The notes: a model not told the origin generated them from the sequence alone. Counted from the stretch's first letter, positions 7,966-17,361 are shown. The stretch is DNA of 64,000 nucleotides from Pseudomonadota bacterium (GCA_021808195.1 JAKBCE010000002.1:62001-126000), one strand, 5' to 3'. Numbers and translations: made by a program.

Positions 7966-9593
7966 CGCGAATCCAACGCAATCGACAAGGCCACCGTCGT
8001 GCCACATCCGGGCGCAGAGGTGATCTGCAGCGACCCACCCACCATCCCAGCGCGCTCGCGCATTCCGAGCAGACCGAATGCATCGGCTCGGACCGCCGCG
8101 TCGGGATCGAATCCGCAGCCATCATCGCTTACGCGCAGATGCAGTTGCTCCTCATGGCGCGCAAGTTCGACCTGCAGATGCTTGGCTGCGGAATGCCGTG
8201 CAATGTTGGTCAGCGCCTCCTGCAAGACGCGAAAAGCCACGGTGGCGTAGGGCTCCTCCACCGAAAACTCCTGCGGCTCGATCCGCAAGCGGATCTCGAG
8301 CGGATTGTGCTGACGGAACGTTTCGACAAGCCATTGCACGGCGGCGGGCAGTCCCAACACATCAAGCACGGTCGGACGCAGGTCCGCCGCCACCCGCCTC
8401 GCCGCAGCAAAGGTCTGATCGATGAGACGGCGCATGTCCTCGGTCTTCTGCGGCACGGGCGTGTGCATCGCGCGGCAGTGCGCCTCAAGGTCAGCGAGCT
8501 GGAATTTCAGCATGATGAGCGCCTGACCCAGCTCATCGTGCAGCTCGCGCGCCAGACGCGCCCGCTCACTCTCTCGTGCCACAGTGCCCAGCGCAGCCGC
8601 TTTTTGCAACTCATCGCGGGTGCGGCGCAACGCCTCATTGGCCTGCTCAAGTTCGCTCGTTCGGGCTTGAACGCGCTGCTCGAGCGAACCGGTCAGCCGT
8701 TTCAGCTGCGTAGCTCGCGCTTCGGCAAGCCGCCGCTGCTCGTGCTCGGCAGTGTGCGCCTCAGCAAGCCGCCGGTGCAGTTTGCCGCTCTCGAGAATCA
8801 GCACCGCGAGAAGAAAGCTCGAAGCGGCAAGGCCGTAAACCCGTCCGGCATACCAGCCGAAGGAGAATCGGCCGGCATTGAACACCGCCGCCTGTCCGAT
8901 ATCGCACGACCAGGCCACGATCACCGCCACCAGCCACAGATCGAGCGCCGAGCGCTGTCGGCCTCGCCACAGCACGGGCAGCGCCGCGAGCGTCACCAGC
9001 CAGGTGAACCAGGCGACGATGTATTTGGTGGGTCGATCCTGATCGCCGTGCATGAGGTCAGGCAGCCAATGCGCCCCGACGGTCGAGATCAACAGCGCAA
9101 GACCCGCCAGGCCGAGCGCCCCGAGCACCGCCGCGGCCACCCGCGCGCCGGCGCGGTGCCGGGGTTCAACCCGGGCCTCGCGAGCGGCACTGAGCGCATA
9201 GGCGATCACCGCAGCGGGAAATCCCAGATGCCAGAGAAAATACAGCCAGGCGGTGGTCTGTGCACCTGCCCACAGCAATCCCCGGGGCGCGAACAGTCCC
9301 GGGAAGCTCAGCTCGTGCAGCAGCGCCATCACGGCGCTGAAGAGGTAGCCGCCGGCAAGCAGCAGCAGTGCCGAGGCGCGCGAGAGACTGAACTGCCCGA
9401 AGAGAAAGACGCAGGTGATGAAATCGCACATCGCGAGCGCCGACTCATAGATCGGCATGAACAGCTCGCTGCGGCCCGCCGGCACGTCCGCATAGCCGGC
9501 CAGCGCGACGAACAACAGCAGTGAAGCGCCGATCACTGCGGTCGCAACACGGCGCTCGGAGGAACTCGCAGGGTCAGTGGTGAGCGAGATCAT
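7962..9593 (-). CDS. MASE4-domain sensor histidine kinase (NarL-type partner class)
   Basis: A 543-residue membrane sensor kinase. The N-terminal 250 residues contain about seven hydrophobic segments; phrases such as FITCVFLFGQF, LLAGGYLFSAVMALLHELSF and TTAWLYFLWHLGFP match the MASE4 sensory domain. A coiled coil (about 275-335) leads to a HisKA_3 dimerisation domain with phospho-acceptor His352 in ARELHDELGQ, then the ATPase domain with N-box EALTNIARHS, G1 DDGCGFD and G2 GLLGMRERAG. This architecture normally phosphorylates a NarL/LuxR-type response regulator, yet none lies in the window, so the kinase is an orphan here. The start chosen is ATG 9593; the frame is open to a TTG at 9632. The signal sensed is unknown. 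Its 3' end overlaps the convergent gene ending at 7965. Confidence 0.85.
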   Translation of the reverse strand: MISLTTDPASSSERRVATAVIGASLLLFVALAGYADVPAGRSELFMPIYESALAMCDFITCVFLFGQFSLSRASALLLLAGGYLFSAVMALLHELSFPGLFAPRGLLWAGAQTTAWLYFLWHLGFPAAVIAYALSAAREARVEPRHRAGARVAAAVLGALGLAGLALLISTVGAHWLPDLMHGDQDRPTKYIVAWFTWLVTLAALPVLWRGRQRSALDLWLVAVIVAWSCDIGQAAVFNAGRFSFGWYAGRVYGLAASSFLLAVLILESGKLHRRLAEAHTAEHEQRRLAEARATQLKRLTGSLEQRVQARTSELEQANEALRRTRDELQKAAALGTVARESERARLARELHDELGQALIMLKFQLADLEAHCRAMHTPVPQKTEDMRRLIDQTFAAARRVAADLRPTVLDVLGLPAAVQWLVETFRQHNPLEIRLRIEPQEFSVEEPYATVAFRVLQEALTNIARHSAAKHLQVELARHEEQLHLRVSDDGCGFDPDAAVRADAFGLLGMRERAGMVGGSLQITSAPGCGTTVALSIALDSR

Positions 9594-9637
9594 GCCAAGC
9601 GGTGCCCGGATACGCCGACAGGCGGCGTCCAAGCGGG

Positions 9638-10087
9638 TTACTTGAGTTTCGTACCGCCACCGTCGAACACGCTGACATCCGTCGCAATGCCGGCGCGCAC
9701 ACTCGCCCCAACCGTGCAGAACTCCTCGAACTGGCCGAGCACCCGATCCAGGTGCTGCAGGCTTCCGGCCTGCGCACCGAGGCGGATCTGTACATCGATA
9801 TGCACGACCCGCAGCCGTCCGGCCTCATTGCGTCCCAATTGCGCGCGTGCCGTGGTAGTGATCCCGCCCGGGTCGTTTTTGAATTTGCGCAGCGCAAAAT
9901 ACAGGCTCGAACTCATGCAGTTGCCCACCGCAGCGAGCAACAGCTGCACGGGCGAGGGCCCGAGTCCCTCTCCGAGTGGCGGCCCCTCGTCGGCGCGCAC
10001 GTGCGCCATATCGGGAGCAAACGCAATGTCGAACTGGTAGTCGCGGATCTGCTCAAGTGTAACGCTGACGGGCTCTTGTTCGGACAT
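9638..10087 (-). CDS. OsmC/Ohr-family protein
   Basis: A 149-residue cytoplasmic protein of the OsmC family, normal length for the fold. The two redox-active cysteines of the family are visible: one in AAVGNCMSSSLYFALRK (about residue 58) and one in QFEEFCTVGASVRAG (about 124). OsmC and Ohr proteins reduce organic hydroperoxides using lipoylated or other thiol donors; a broader subgroup has no proven peroxidase activity. With both cysteines present a peroxidase role is likely but not proven. It ends 44 bp before the sensor kinase start on the same strand, so cotranscription with the kinase is possible. Confidence 0.85.
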   Translation of the reverse strand: MSEQEPVSVTLEQIRDYQFDIAFAPDMAHVRADEGPPLGEGLGPSPVQLLLAAVGNCMSSSLYFALRKFKNDPGGITTTARAQLGRNEAGRLRVVHIDVQIRLGAQAGSLQHLDRVLGQFEEFCTVGASVRAGIATDVSVFDGGGTKLK

Positions 10088-10196
10088 CAGGCATTCCCCC
10101 GCGCGCCGATTTCTCTCAGGTCAAGCCCCGGTGGCCGCGCAACGTGTTCCGATCATAGCACCGGCCCGCAGACCCCCGCGCGCGAACCATGGCCCG

Positions 10197-12833
10197 TCAC
10201 TCCGGCAACGTCACCTCGCCGCTCACCGTGAAATGTCCCTGTACTTGGGGGACACCGCTACCGGGTTGTCCGTCGCCAACCGTGACGGTATAGCGCCCTG
10301 GAGCATCAATGACATGCCCACGTTCGGTGACCATGCTCAGCGCTCGGGGCGTGAGCGTGAAGTGCACGATGCGACTCGCACCCGGTGCGAGGTGCACCCG
10401 GGAAAAGCCGCGCAGCGCGCGCAGCGGAGCACCTGGCACGGGCGGGAATTGCAAGTACAGCTGTACGACCTCCTCTGCCGCCCGCGGACCGCTGTTGCGC
10501 ACTCGGGCGGACAGCTCGAGCGGATGGCCCGCAGCGATGTGCGCATGCGCCAGCGCGAGATCGCTGAAGGCGAAATGCGTGTAGCTCAGCCCGTACCCGA
10601 ACGGCCACAACGGCCGGCCCTTGAAGTAGCGGTAGGTACGTCCTTGCATGCTGTAATTCTGAAAGTTCGGCAGTTGCCGGACGCTGCGGTAGAAAGTGAC
10701 CGGCAAGCGTCCGGACGGATCGTTGCGCCCGCTCAGGGTGGCCGCGATCGCTGCACCGCCCTGCTCCCCCCCGTACCAAGCCTCGAGAATTGCCGCAGCG
10801 TGGCGCTTCTCCCACGGCACGGCGAGTGCGCTGCCGTTCATCAGCACCACGATGAGTGGCTTGCCCGCCCGGGCCACCTCACGCACCAGCGCCTCCTCCG
10901 GGGCCGGCAGCGCCAGGCTGGTACGGTCACCGCCAAGAAAGCCCGGCTCGTGCACGGGCATCTGCTCACCCTCGAGGCGGCTGGTGAGCCCCACCACCGC
11001 AATGACCACATCTGCCCGCCTCGCCGCGGCGAGCGCCGCTGGATCCGGTCGATTATTCAGCCGCTCCCAGATGAGCGCAGCACGCGGCACGCCACCGCCG
11101 CGGTGGCCATAGACCATGCGCACGCGTATGCGTCGCCCCTTGTGCAGGTAGATCCGCCCGAGGTCGGTCCCCGGGCTGTACGATTCGATGAGATGCTCAT
11201 CGCCGACGGTGAGGCTGGCGAACCCGTTGGTACGAACCCCCACCTGATAATAGCCCGTGTGATTGGGCGTGATCTCGCCGCGCCACTCGGCACCGAGCAC
11301 CTGCTCAGGGGCGATTCCGGTGGGCAGATCCCGCGCATCGAGCTCGATCCGTGCCACCGTCTGGCGCAGCGTGTGCGGTGTGCGCCCGCCGATGCGGTAT
11401 TGGACCCGCACCCCTGGGGTACCCTGCGTGGTGCTGAACAGCGTCGCCGGCACGACGGCGCCCCGGTTGGCGAGGAACTGCGTGCCCGGCACATAGTTAA
11501 TCCGAGCCGCCGGGAACTGCGCGCGCAATCCTGCGAGCACCGTCACCACATGCGACGGCGTACCGCTGTAATTGCCGAGCATCACCCCGGTCTGATCCGC
11601 GAGCGGCCCGACGACGGCAATGCGTCGCACCGAGCGGCGCAGTGGCAGCACGCCGTCGTTCTTCAGCAGGACCATCGACTCCTCGGCGAGGTGCAGCGCC
11701 AGTCGCCGGTGCGCGGCGCTGTCGAGCTGATCCGGGTTGATGTGATCGTAGGGCACCCGCGACGGCGGATCGAACAACCCCAACCGGATGCGCGCCGTAA
11801 ACAGGCGGATCAACGCCCGATCCACCGCGTGCACGGACAGCTCGCCCCGGCGCACCGCAGTGAGAAACGGCGCGTAGTCCGCATCACCGCTCGGCGTGCC
11901 GAAGTCCGCGCACTCATTGTCCATGCCACGCTCGAGTGCGATGGCCGATGCGGCCGGTTGCGATGAGCGGTAGTGGTGCCCGCTGAAAATATCATGTACC
12001 GCGTCACAATCGGACACCACATAGCCACGGAAATGCCATGCCCCGCGCAGCGTTTTCTGCAGCAAGAAGCGATTCGCGCATGCGGGCTCACCGTTCACCG
12101 CGACGTAGGCACACATGATCGAGCCGGCATGTCCATCGACCACGGCGGCACGAAACGCCGGCAGATACGTATCCTCGAGCGCGTGATGGCTGATGTCCTC
12201 ATCGGCAAAATGCCGGATGGGCTCCGGGCCACTGTAGGCATCGAAGTGCTTCGGGGTAGCGATGGCGCGGTAGTAATGAGGATTCGATCCCTGCATGCCG
12301 CGCACATAGGCAACCGCCAGACGCGCGGTGAGGTACGGATCCTCGCCATACGTCTCCTGACAGCGTCCCCAGCGCGGATCGCGACAGATGTTGATGTTCG
12401 GCGCCCAGAAGTCCAATCCATGGAACATGCCGGTGCCCGCGTGACCCGCCGCCGCCTCGGCATAGCGGATGCGCCCCTCGATGCTGATCGCCTTGGCCAT
12501 CGCCCGAATGCCCGGCACGTCGAACGTCGCGGCCAGGCCGATCGGTTCGGGGAATTCCGTGGTGCCGCGGCCGATCACCCCGTGCAGCGCCTCACTCCAC
12601 CAGTTGTACGCCGGCACGCCGAGCCGCGGGATGGCGCGCGCGCCATTGACGAGTTGCGAAACCTTTTCGCGCAGAGTCATGCGGCGCACCAACGCTGCGG
12701 CGCGTTGATGCGCCGACAGCTGAGGATCGAGCCAGACCGGACGGCGCGGCGGGCGCGCCGTCGCAACGCCGATACTCACTATCGCGCCGAGCGCGAGCGC
12801 TGCGGCGGCACGTCGAATCAATCTGTTCATCAT
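10197..12833 (-). CDS. Secreted GH3 beta-xylosidase/beta-glucosidase with PA14 insert
   Basis: An exported glycoside hydrolase family 3 enzyme of 878 residues. A Sec signal (AAAALALGAIVSIGVATA) is followed by the GH3 barrel with NWWSEALHGV, DPRWGRCQETYGEDPYLTAR and KHFDAYSGPE; the nucleophile Asp lies in VVSDCDAV. The second domain is interrupted by a PA14-like module (about 440-580; GEITPNHTGYYQVGVRTNG, GRRIRVRMVYGHRGG), which in this family shapes substrate choice. A fibronectin-III-like domain closes the protein. NWWSEALHG resembles bacterial xylosidases of the family, so xylo-oligosaccharides are the likely substrate, although glucosidase activity cannot be excluded. The ATG at 12833 has a G-rich ribosome site. 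It shares a divergent promoter region with an arabinofuranosidase gene. Confidence 0.9.
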   Translation of the reverse strand: MMNRLIRRAAAALALGAIVSIGVATARPPRRPVWLDPQLSAHQRAAALVRRMTLREKVSQLVNGARAIPRLGVPAYNWWSEALHGVIGRGTTEFPEPIGLAATFDVPGIRAMAKAISIEGRIRYAEAAAGHAGTGMFHGLDFWAPNINICRDPRWGRCQETYGEDPYLTARLAVAYVRGMQGSNPHYYRAIATPKHFDAYSGPEPIRHFADEDISHHALEDTYLPAFRAAVVDGHAGSIMCAYVAVNGEPACANRFLLQKTLRGAWHFRGYVVSDCDAVHDIFSGHHYRSSQPAASAIALERGMDNECADFGTPSGDADYAPFLTAVRRGELSVHAVDRALIRLFTARIRLGLFDPPSRVPYDHINPDQLDSAAHRRLALHLAEESMVLLKNDGVLPLRRSVRRIAVVGPLADQTGVMLGNYSGTPSHVVTVLAGLRAQFPAARINYVPGTQFLANRGAVVPATLFSTTQGTPGVRVQYRIGGRTPHTLRQTVARIELDARDLPTGIAPEQVLGAEWRGEITPNHTGYYQVGVRTNGFASLTVGDEHLIESYSPGTDLGRIYLHKGRRIRVRMVYGHRGGGVPRAALIWERLNNRPDPAALAAARRADVVIAVVGLTSRLEGEQMPVHEPGFLGGDRTSLALPAPEEALVREVARAGKPLIVVLMNGSALAVPWEKRHAAAILEAWYGGEQGGAAIAATLSGRNDPSGRLPVTFYRSVRQLPNFQNYSMQGRTYRYFKGRPLWPFGYGLSYTHFAFSDLALAHAHIAAGHPLELSARVRNSGPRAAEEVVQLYLQFPPVPGAPLRALRGFSRVHLAPGASRIVHFTLTPRALSMVTERGHVIDAPGRYTVTVGDGQPGSGVPQVQGHFTVSGEVTLPE

Positions 12834-12889
12834 CGCCCCGATCCCCCGCAGCATTCTCGGCAGGCGCTCGAGCAGACGGACGCCCGATC

Positions 12890-12903
12890 TGGTAGCGCTA
12901 CCT
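12890..12903. promoter_or_regulatory. LacI-type palindromic operator resembling the xyl-box
   Basis: TGGTAGCGCTACCT contains the perfect 12-bp palindrome GGTAGCGCTACC (12891-12902). From memory, the xyl-box bound by the LacI-family XylR of Xanthomonas is TGGTAGCGCTAACA; 12 of 14 bases agree. The site lies between the divergent GH3 and GH51 genes, 57 and 80 bp from their starts, a position suited to controlling both. No LacI-type gene is in the window. Confidence 0.65.
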
Positions 12904-12982
12904 GATTTTTGCTGCTATTGTGCAATTCCAGGCGAGACTGTCAAGCGCGGCCGGATCTGACACGCGCACCACGGGGGCAGCC

Positions 12983-15109
12983 ATGCGAGTGCGAGCCGCG
13001 GTTCTTTTCATGTCGGCGATCAACTGCCTGGCAGCCGGATCCACGGCGAGCGCGGTCATCGCACGCATCGACACGACACGCCCCGCTCGCCCCACGAGCC
13101 GTTACGAATACGGGATGTTCATCGAAAACCTCGGGCAGCTCGTGTACCGCAGCCTGTGGTCCGAGATGCTCGATGACCGCAAGTTCTTTCTGCCAATCCG
13201 CCCCGCACAGACCACGACGGCGCGTAAACCGGCGAGCGGATTCGCGCAGGCATTCGTGCTACGCAAGTGGCACCCGATCGGACCGTCGACCGCGATCACC
13301 ATGGACCGGCACGCGCCGTTCGTTGGCGCGCACAGTCCACGCGTCGCACTCGCCGCTCGACAGCCGCGCGGCATCGGCCAGAGCGGACTTGCGCTGGTGG
13401 CCGCGCAAGAGTACACCGGCTACATCTACCTGCGAGGTTCACCGAGTGCGCATGTGCAGGTGACGCTGCGTTGGGGCTCGGGCAAGTCTGCTCGGCAGCA
13501 GGTACAGATCGGACCGCTCGGCGCACGTTATCAACGCTTCCCGTTCGCCTTCACCGCCGGCGCAAGCACGACACACGCACGCTTTGAGATCACCGCAACC
13601 GGGGCGGGCAGTTATCACATCGGCACCGTCTCACTGATGCCGACGGATAATATCGATGGCTTCCGTCGCGATACGGTCGCGCTGCTACGCCAACTGCGCT
13701 CCGGCTTTTGGCGCCTGCCCGGTGGCAACTTCGTTTCGGACTTCAACTGGTACGCCTCGATCGGTCCACGCGACCGGCGTGCGCCGTATCTCGATCATGC
13801 CTGGAACGCGGTCCAGTCGAACGACGTCGGCCTCGATGAGTTCATGACTCTGTGCAGACTGCTGCACGTCGCGCCCTATGTCACGGTCAACGCCGGCTTT
13901 GGCGATGCGCACTCCGCGGCGGCCGAAGTCCGCTATCTGAACGCACCACTCAGCACGCGCCTCGGCGCATTGCGGGCACGAAATGGCCACCCCAAACCGT
14001 ATGGCGTGAAGTTCTGGAACATCGGCAACGAACCCTACGGACCCTGGGAGCTCGGCCACACCTCGTTGCGCGACTACCTCTGGAAAAACAATGAGTTCGC
14101 TCGCGCGATGCGCCGTGCGGACCCGTCCATAGTGCTGCTCGCCTCGGGCGCCATGCCCGATGAGATGACAATCGAAGGGATCGCGCGCAAGCTCGGTCAC
14201 CCGAGCGACCAGACCGGTCTGTGCTCAGCGTCAGATTGGACGTGCGGGTATCTGCAGCACTCGTGGGGTGATTTCAACGGCATCACCGAGCACTGGTACG
14301 CTCGCGCCGGAATGCGCTTCGAGCTGAGCCGTGCCCGCGCCGGACTGCGACTCGATCACATGGAGCCCGGTTACGTTGCGGCACACGAGACGGTCCTGCA
14401 ATGGGTGCGAGCGCCCTCGGACCGGGTGCGTCTGAAGGCTGAGCAGTGGCAGGCCTACGAGCAGCGTTTCCCCGCCATGCGGCGCAAGCACATCTTCATG
14501 TCCATCGACGAGTATGCCTATACCGGCGCTGCGGCCAATCTCAAGCTTGCATTGGCCTACGCAATGGTGTTCAACGAGATGCTCCGGCATACGAATTTTC
14601 TGCGGATGGCGGCGTTCACCATGGGGGTCTCAACGCTCGATTACACACGCACCGCCGCCGTGCTCAATACCACCGGACTGGTATTCAAGCTCTACCGCGA
14701 TCACTTCGGACCGGGCCTGCAGCCGGTGCCGGTGGGCGGGGATTCGCCGCAACCGCCTCTGCATCAGCAACTGGTGAGAGGCATCCGCGCGCAAAGCGCC
14801 GGCAGTCCGACGTATCCGCTCGATATCGAGGCCGCAATCGGCCCCCAACGACATCATCTGGTGCTCGCCGTGGTCAATGCCACCGAGCGCAGCAAGCCCC
14901 TGGTTCTGAGTGTGCGCGGTGCGCACCTTGGACGCGGTGGTCGTGTCTGGAGGATGACCGGCGCCAGTCTCGCCGCAGCGAATCGGGTCGGGCATCGACC
15001 TGAAGTGCACGTGCGCGAGCACGCCGTGCACGGCACCATTGGCGAGCTTTCGGTGCCGCCGATCAGCATCGACATTTATCGGTTACCGCTGCGACGGGCC
15101 GCACGATGA
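12983..15109 (+). CDS. Secreted GH51 alpha-L-arabinofuranosidase
   Basis: A 708-residue exported enzyme of family GH51 that removes arabinose side chains from arabinoxylan or arabinan. A signal peptide (VRAAVLFMSAINCLAAGSTASA) is followed by the typical opening YEYGMFIENLGQLVYRSLWSEML. An inserted carbohydrate-binding-like beta module spans about 140-215. In the barrel, KFWNIGNEPYGPWELGH holds the acid/base Glu and MSIDEYAYTG the nucleophile Glu. A C-terminal beta-sandwich follows. ATG 12983 fits the signal peptide; the frame opens earlier at 12920. Its stop overlaps the start of the following esterase by 4 bp (ATGA), implying translational coupling. Control by the palindrome at 12890-12903 is inferred. 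Confidence 0.9.
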   Translation: MRVRAAVLFMSAINCLAAGSTASAVIARIDTTRPARPTSRYEYGMFIENLGQLVYRSLWSEMLDDRKFFLPIRPAQTTTARKPASGFAQAFVLRKWHPIGPSTAITMDRHAPFVGAHSPRVALAARQPRGIGQSGLALVAAQEYTGYIYLRGSPSAHVQVTLRWGSGKSARQQVQIGPLGARYQRFPFAFTAGASTTHARFEITATGAGSYHIGTVSLMPTDNIDGFRRDTVALLRQLRSGFWRLPGGNFVSDFNWYASIGPRDRRAPYLDHAWNAVQSNDVGLDEFMTLCRLLHVAPYVTVNAGFGDAHSAAAEVRYLNAPLSTRLGALRARNGHPKPYGVKFWNIGNEPYGPWELGHTSLRDYLWKNNEFARAMRRADPSIVLLASGAMPDEMTIEGIARKLGHPSDQTGLCSASDWTCGYLQHSWGDFNGITEHWYARAGMRFELSRARAGLRLDHMEPGYVAAHETVLQWVRAPSDRVRLKAEQWQAYEQRFPAMRRKHIFMSIDEYAYTGAAANLKLALAYAMVFNEMLRHTNFLRMAAFTMGVSTLDYTRTAAVLNTTGLVFKLYRDHFGPGLQPVPVGGDSPQPPLHQQLVRGIRAQSAGSPTYPLDIEAAIGPQRHHLVLAVVNATERSKPLVLSVRGAHLGRGGRVWRMTGASLAAANRVGHRPEVHVREHAVHGTIGELSVPPISIDIYRLPLRRAAR

Positions 15110-16695
15110 GGGTGCTCGAGAGGATCTTTCGCCTCACCGGAATGCTCGCCGTGCTCTTGGCGGCGGGCATCTGCCACGCAGAGATACGTGCGCCGCGCGT
15201 TCGCGTCGCACAGGGCGAACTGCAGGGACTACGCCAAGGCAACGTCGATGCCTTCCTCGGCGTACCGTATGCCGCCGCGCCCACGGGCGCAAATCGCTGG
15301 CGTGCGCCGCTTGCGCTGCAGCCATGGCGCGGTGTACGCAGCGCGCGGCGATTTGCGCCCAGTTGCGAGCAGACACTGATGCCGCACGGCGTCGGGCCCT
15401 GGTCGCCGGAATACATGGTGCACGGACCGGTGAGCGAGAACTGTCTGTATTTGAACGTTTGGACTCCGGCAGGGCGCACGCATCTGCTGCCGGTCATGGT
15501 GTGGATCCCGGGCGGTGCATTCATCTCCGGCTCCGGCTCGGTGCCGATCTATGATGGGCGTCACCTGGCCGCGCACGGCATCATCGTCGTCACGATCAAC
15601 TACCGCCTCGGCATCTTCGGCTTCTTCACCGATCCGGCGCTGGTCGCCGAGGCGAAGCGCCTGCGCGAGCCGCCCGGCAACTGGGGACTGCAGGACATGA
15701 TCGCAGCACTGCGCTGGGTGCAGCGCAACATCCGCGCATTCGGCGGCGACCCACGCGCTGTCACCATCGCCGGCCAGTCCGCCGGCGCGATCGCCGTCCA
15801 GGAGCTGCTCACCTCACCGCTCGCCGCGGGACTCTTTGCGCGCGCCATCGCCGAGAGCGGTCTGCCGAACTCGCTGCCCACACCCTCGCTGAGTACGGCC
15901 GAGCGGGCCGGTGCCGCATTTGCCCGCGCCAAGGGTGCACCGACCCTTGCGGCCCTGCGTGCGCTGCCGGCGAGTCAACTGGCCAGCACCGCAGCGCCGA
16001 TGACCAGCCCGTTGATCATGCCGATCGTGGACGGTACGGTTCTGCCTGCTGCGCCAGAGCGGCGTCTCGCCGCCGGGCAGTTCGCTCGCATCCCGGTGCT
16101 GCTGGGATTGAACGCTGATGAGAGCACGGGCTTTCACGCCAATCCCACCCGGCTCACTCGTGCCGCCTGGCACGGCGAACTGCGCAAACTGTTCGCGTCG
16201 CTCGCACCCCGTTTCGAACGATTGTTCCCCGCGCGCGGTTCAGTGGCCCGCGCACGGGCACTGCGCGCGGTGCGGCGCGATCTCGGACTGGCTGCGCTTT
16301 ATCAGTGGAGCCGCCTGCGGCTCGCCCGCGACCCCACCGGTGTGTACGCCTATTTGTGGCGGCACCGCGAGCCGGGACCGCGCTCGCGGCGCTGGCGGGT
16401 ATTTCACTCCTCCGAGATTCCCTATGTCTTTGGCACTCTATCGGCAGCACCACAGCGGCACTTCTTGCCGCTCGACCGCGCAATCTCTCGGCGCATGTCG
16501 CGCTACTGGGTGAACTTCGTCAAAACCGGCAATCCCAATGGGCCGGGATTGCCCGCATGGCCGGCGTTGAGGCTGCGCGGGCTGCGCATCATGCGCCTCG
16601 GCGCGCACATCGCCGCCCGGCCGATTCTGCCGCCGAAGCTGTTGCAGGCCATGCGCACATTCATCTCCGCCGGCGGCAGACCTGCACTGTTCTGA
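15106..16695 (+). CDS. Secreted type-B carboxylesterase
   Basis: A 529-residue esterase of the carboxylesterase/cholinesterase (type B) alpha/beta-hydrolase family, standard length. A signal peptide (LTGMLAVLLAAGICHAE) precedes conserved blocks: VDAFLGVPYAAAPTG, SENCLYLNVWTPAG, the oxyanion motif IPGGAFISGSG and the nucleophile elbow TIAGQSAGA. The acid (about LNADES) and catalytic His (FHSSEIPYVFG) follow. Because its start is coupled to the GH51 arabinofuranosidase gene, a role in removing acyl groups (acetyl or feruloyl) from hemicellulose is a reasonable inference. Substrate class cannot be read from type-B sequence alone. A strong hairpin begins right after the stop codon. Confidence 0.85.
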   Translation: MRVLERIFRLTGMLAVLLAAGICHAEIRAPRVRVAQGELQGLRQGNVDAFLGVPYAAAPTGANRWRAPLALQPWRGVRSARRFAPSCEQTLMPHGVGPWSPEYMVHGPVSENCLYLNVWTPAGRTHLLPVMVWIPGGAFISGSGSVPIYDGRHLAAHGIIVVTINYRLGIFGFFTDPALVAEAKRLREPPGNWGLQDMIAALRWVQRNIRAFGGDPRAVTIAGQSAGAIAVQELLTSPLAAGLFARAIAESGLPNSLPTPSLSTAERAGAAFARAKGAPTLAALRALPASQLASTAAPMTSPLIMPIVDGTVLPAAPERRLAAGQFARIPVLLGLNADESTGFHANPTRLTRAAWHGELRKLFASLAPRFERLFPARGSVARARALRAVRRDLGLAALYQWSRLRLARDPTGVYAYLWRHREPGPRSRRWRVFHSSEIPYVFGTLSAAPQRHFLPLDRAISRRMSRYWVNFVKTGNPNGPGLPAWPALRLRGLRIMRLGAHIAARPILPPKLLQAMRTFISAGGRPALF

Positions 16696-16730
16696 GCGCT
16701 GCGGCGCGGCCTTGTGCCGCGCCGCAGCGC
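16696..16730. terminator. Bidirectional hairpin terminator
   Basis: GCGCTGCGGCGCGGC and its exact complement GCCGCGCCGCAGCGC form a 15-bp stem with a 5-nt loop. It starts one base after the esterase stop codon and lies 23 bp from the stop of the convergent GST gene. There is no T-run on either strand. Confidence 0.65.
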
Positions 16731-16752
16731 CTTAGCCCCGGAACAACACGCC

Positions 16753-17361
16753 CTACTTGATCAGTCCTTCGGCACGCATCGCAGCCTGTACGCCCGGTCG
16801 GGCCGCCACGCGCTCCTGGAATGCGAGCAGGTTCGGAAACTGGCCAAGATCCACCTTCACCATCCGCGCCCAGTTAGTCACCGTGAACAGATACGCGTCC
16901 GCGACCGAGAAGGTATCGCCGAACAGGTACGCGTGCCCCTGCAACTGCTGCTCGATGAGCCCGTAACGGCGCAGCAGGTACGCCGTCCGATCGGCGCGCG
17001 TCTCGGCCGGCGTGGCGGGATTGAACAGCGGCGAGTACGTCTTGTGCAGCTCGGAGTTGATGTAGGTCAGCATCTCCTGCAGGCGGTAGCGCTCGAAGCT
17101 GCCCGGCGCAGGCGCAAGATGCGAGGCCGGCTTCAGATCGGCCAGATACTGCACGATGACCGGTCCCTCGGTGAGCAGCTGCCCGTTGTCGAGCTGCAGC
17201 GCCGGCACGTAGCCCTTGGGATTCACCGCGAAGTAATCGCCCTCGGTGTGCAAGGTCTTGCTCTTCAAGTCCACTTTCTGCAGCTCGAGCGGAATCCCCG
17301 CTTCGTGGGCCACGATGTGCGGTGACAGCGAGCAGGCCCCGCTGGTGTAGAACAATTTCAT
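16753..17361 (-). CDS. gstA: Beta-class glutathione S-transferase
   Basis: A 202-residue cytosolic GST. The N-terminal thioredoxin fold starts MKLFYTSGACSLSPHIV, the beta-class signature with Cys10 as the glutathione-reactive residue. Later blocks are VNPKGYVPALQLDNG, the cis-Pro and LTEGPVIVQYLADL glutathione-binding segments. The alpha-helical domain contains EMLTYINSELHK, carrying the His typical of beta-class enzymes, and SVADAYLFTVTNWA. It conjugates or transfers glutathione to electrophiles; the physiological substrate is unknown. ATG 17361 is close to the usual start. An inverted repeat overlapping the likely promoter (17418-17454) suggests single-gene repression. The gene is monocistronic, ending at a shared hairpin. 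Confidence 0.9.
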   Translation of the reverse strand: MKLFYTSGACSLSPHIVAHEAGIPLELQKVDLKSKTLHTEGDYFAVNPKGYVPALQLDNGQLLTEGPVIVQYLADLKPASHLAPAPGSFERYRLQEMLTYINSELHKTYSPLFNPATPAETRADRTAYLLRRYGLIEQQLQGHAYLFGDTFSVADAYLFTVTNWARMVKVDLGQFPNLLAFQERVAARPGVQAAMRAEGLIK

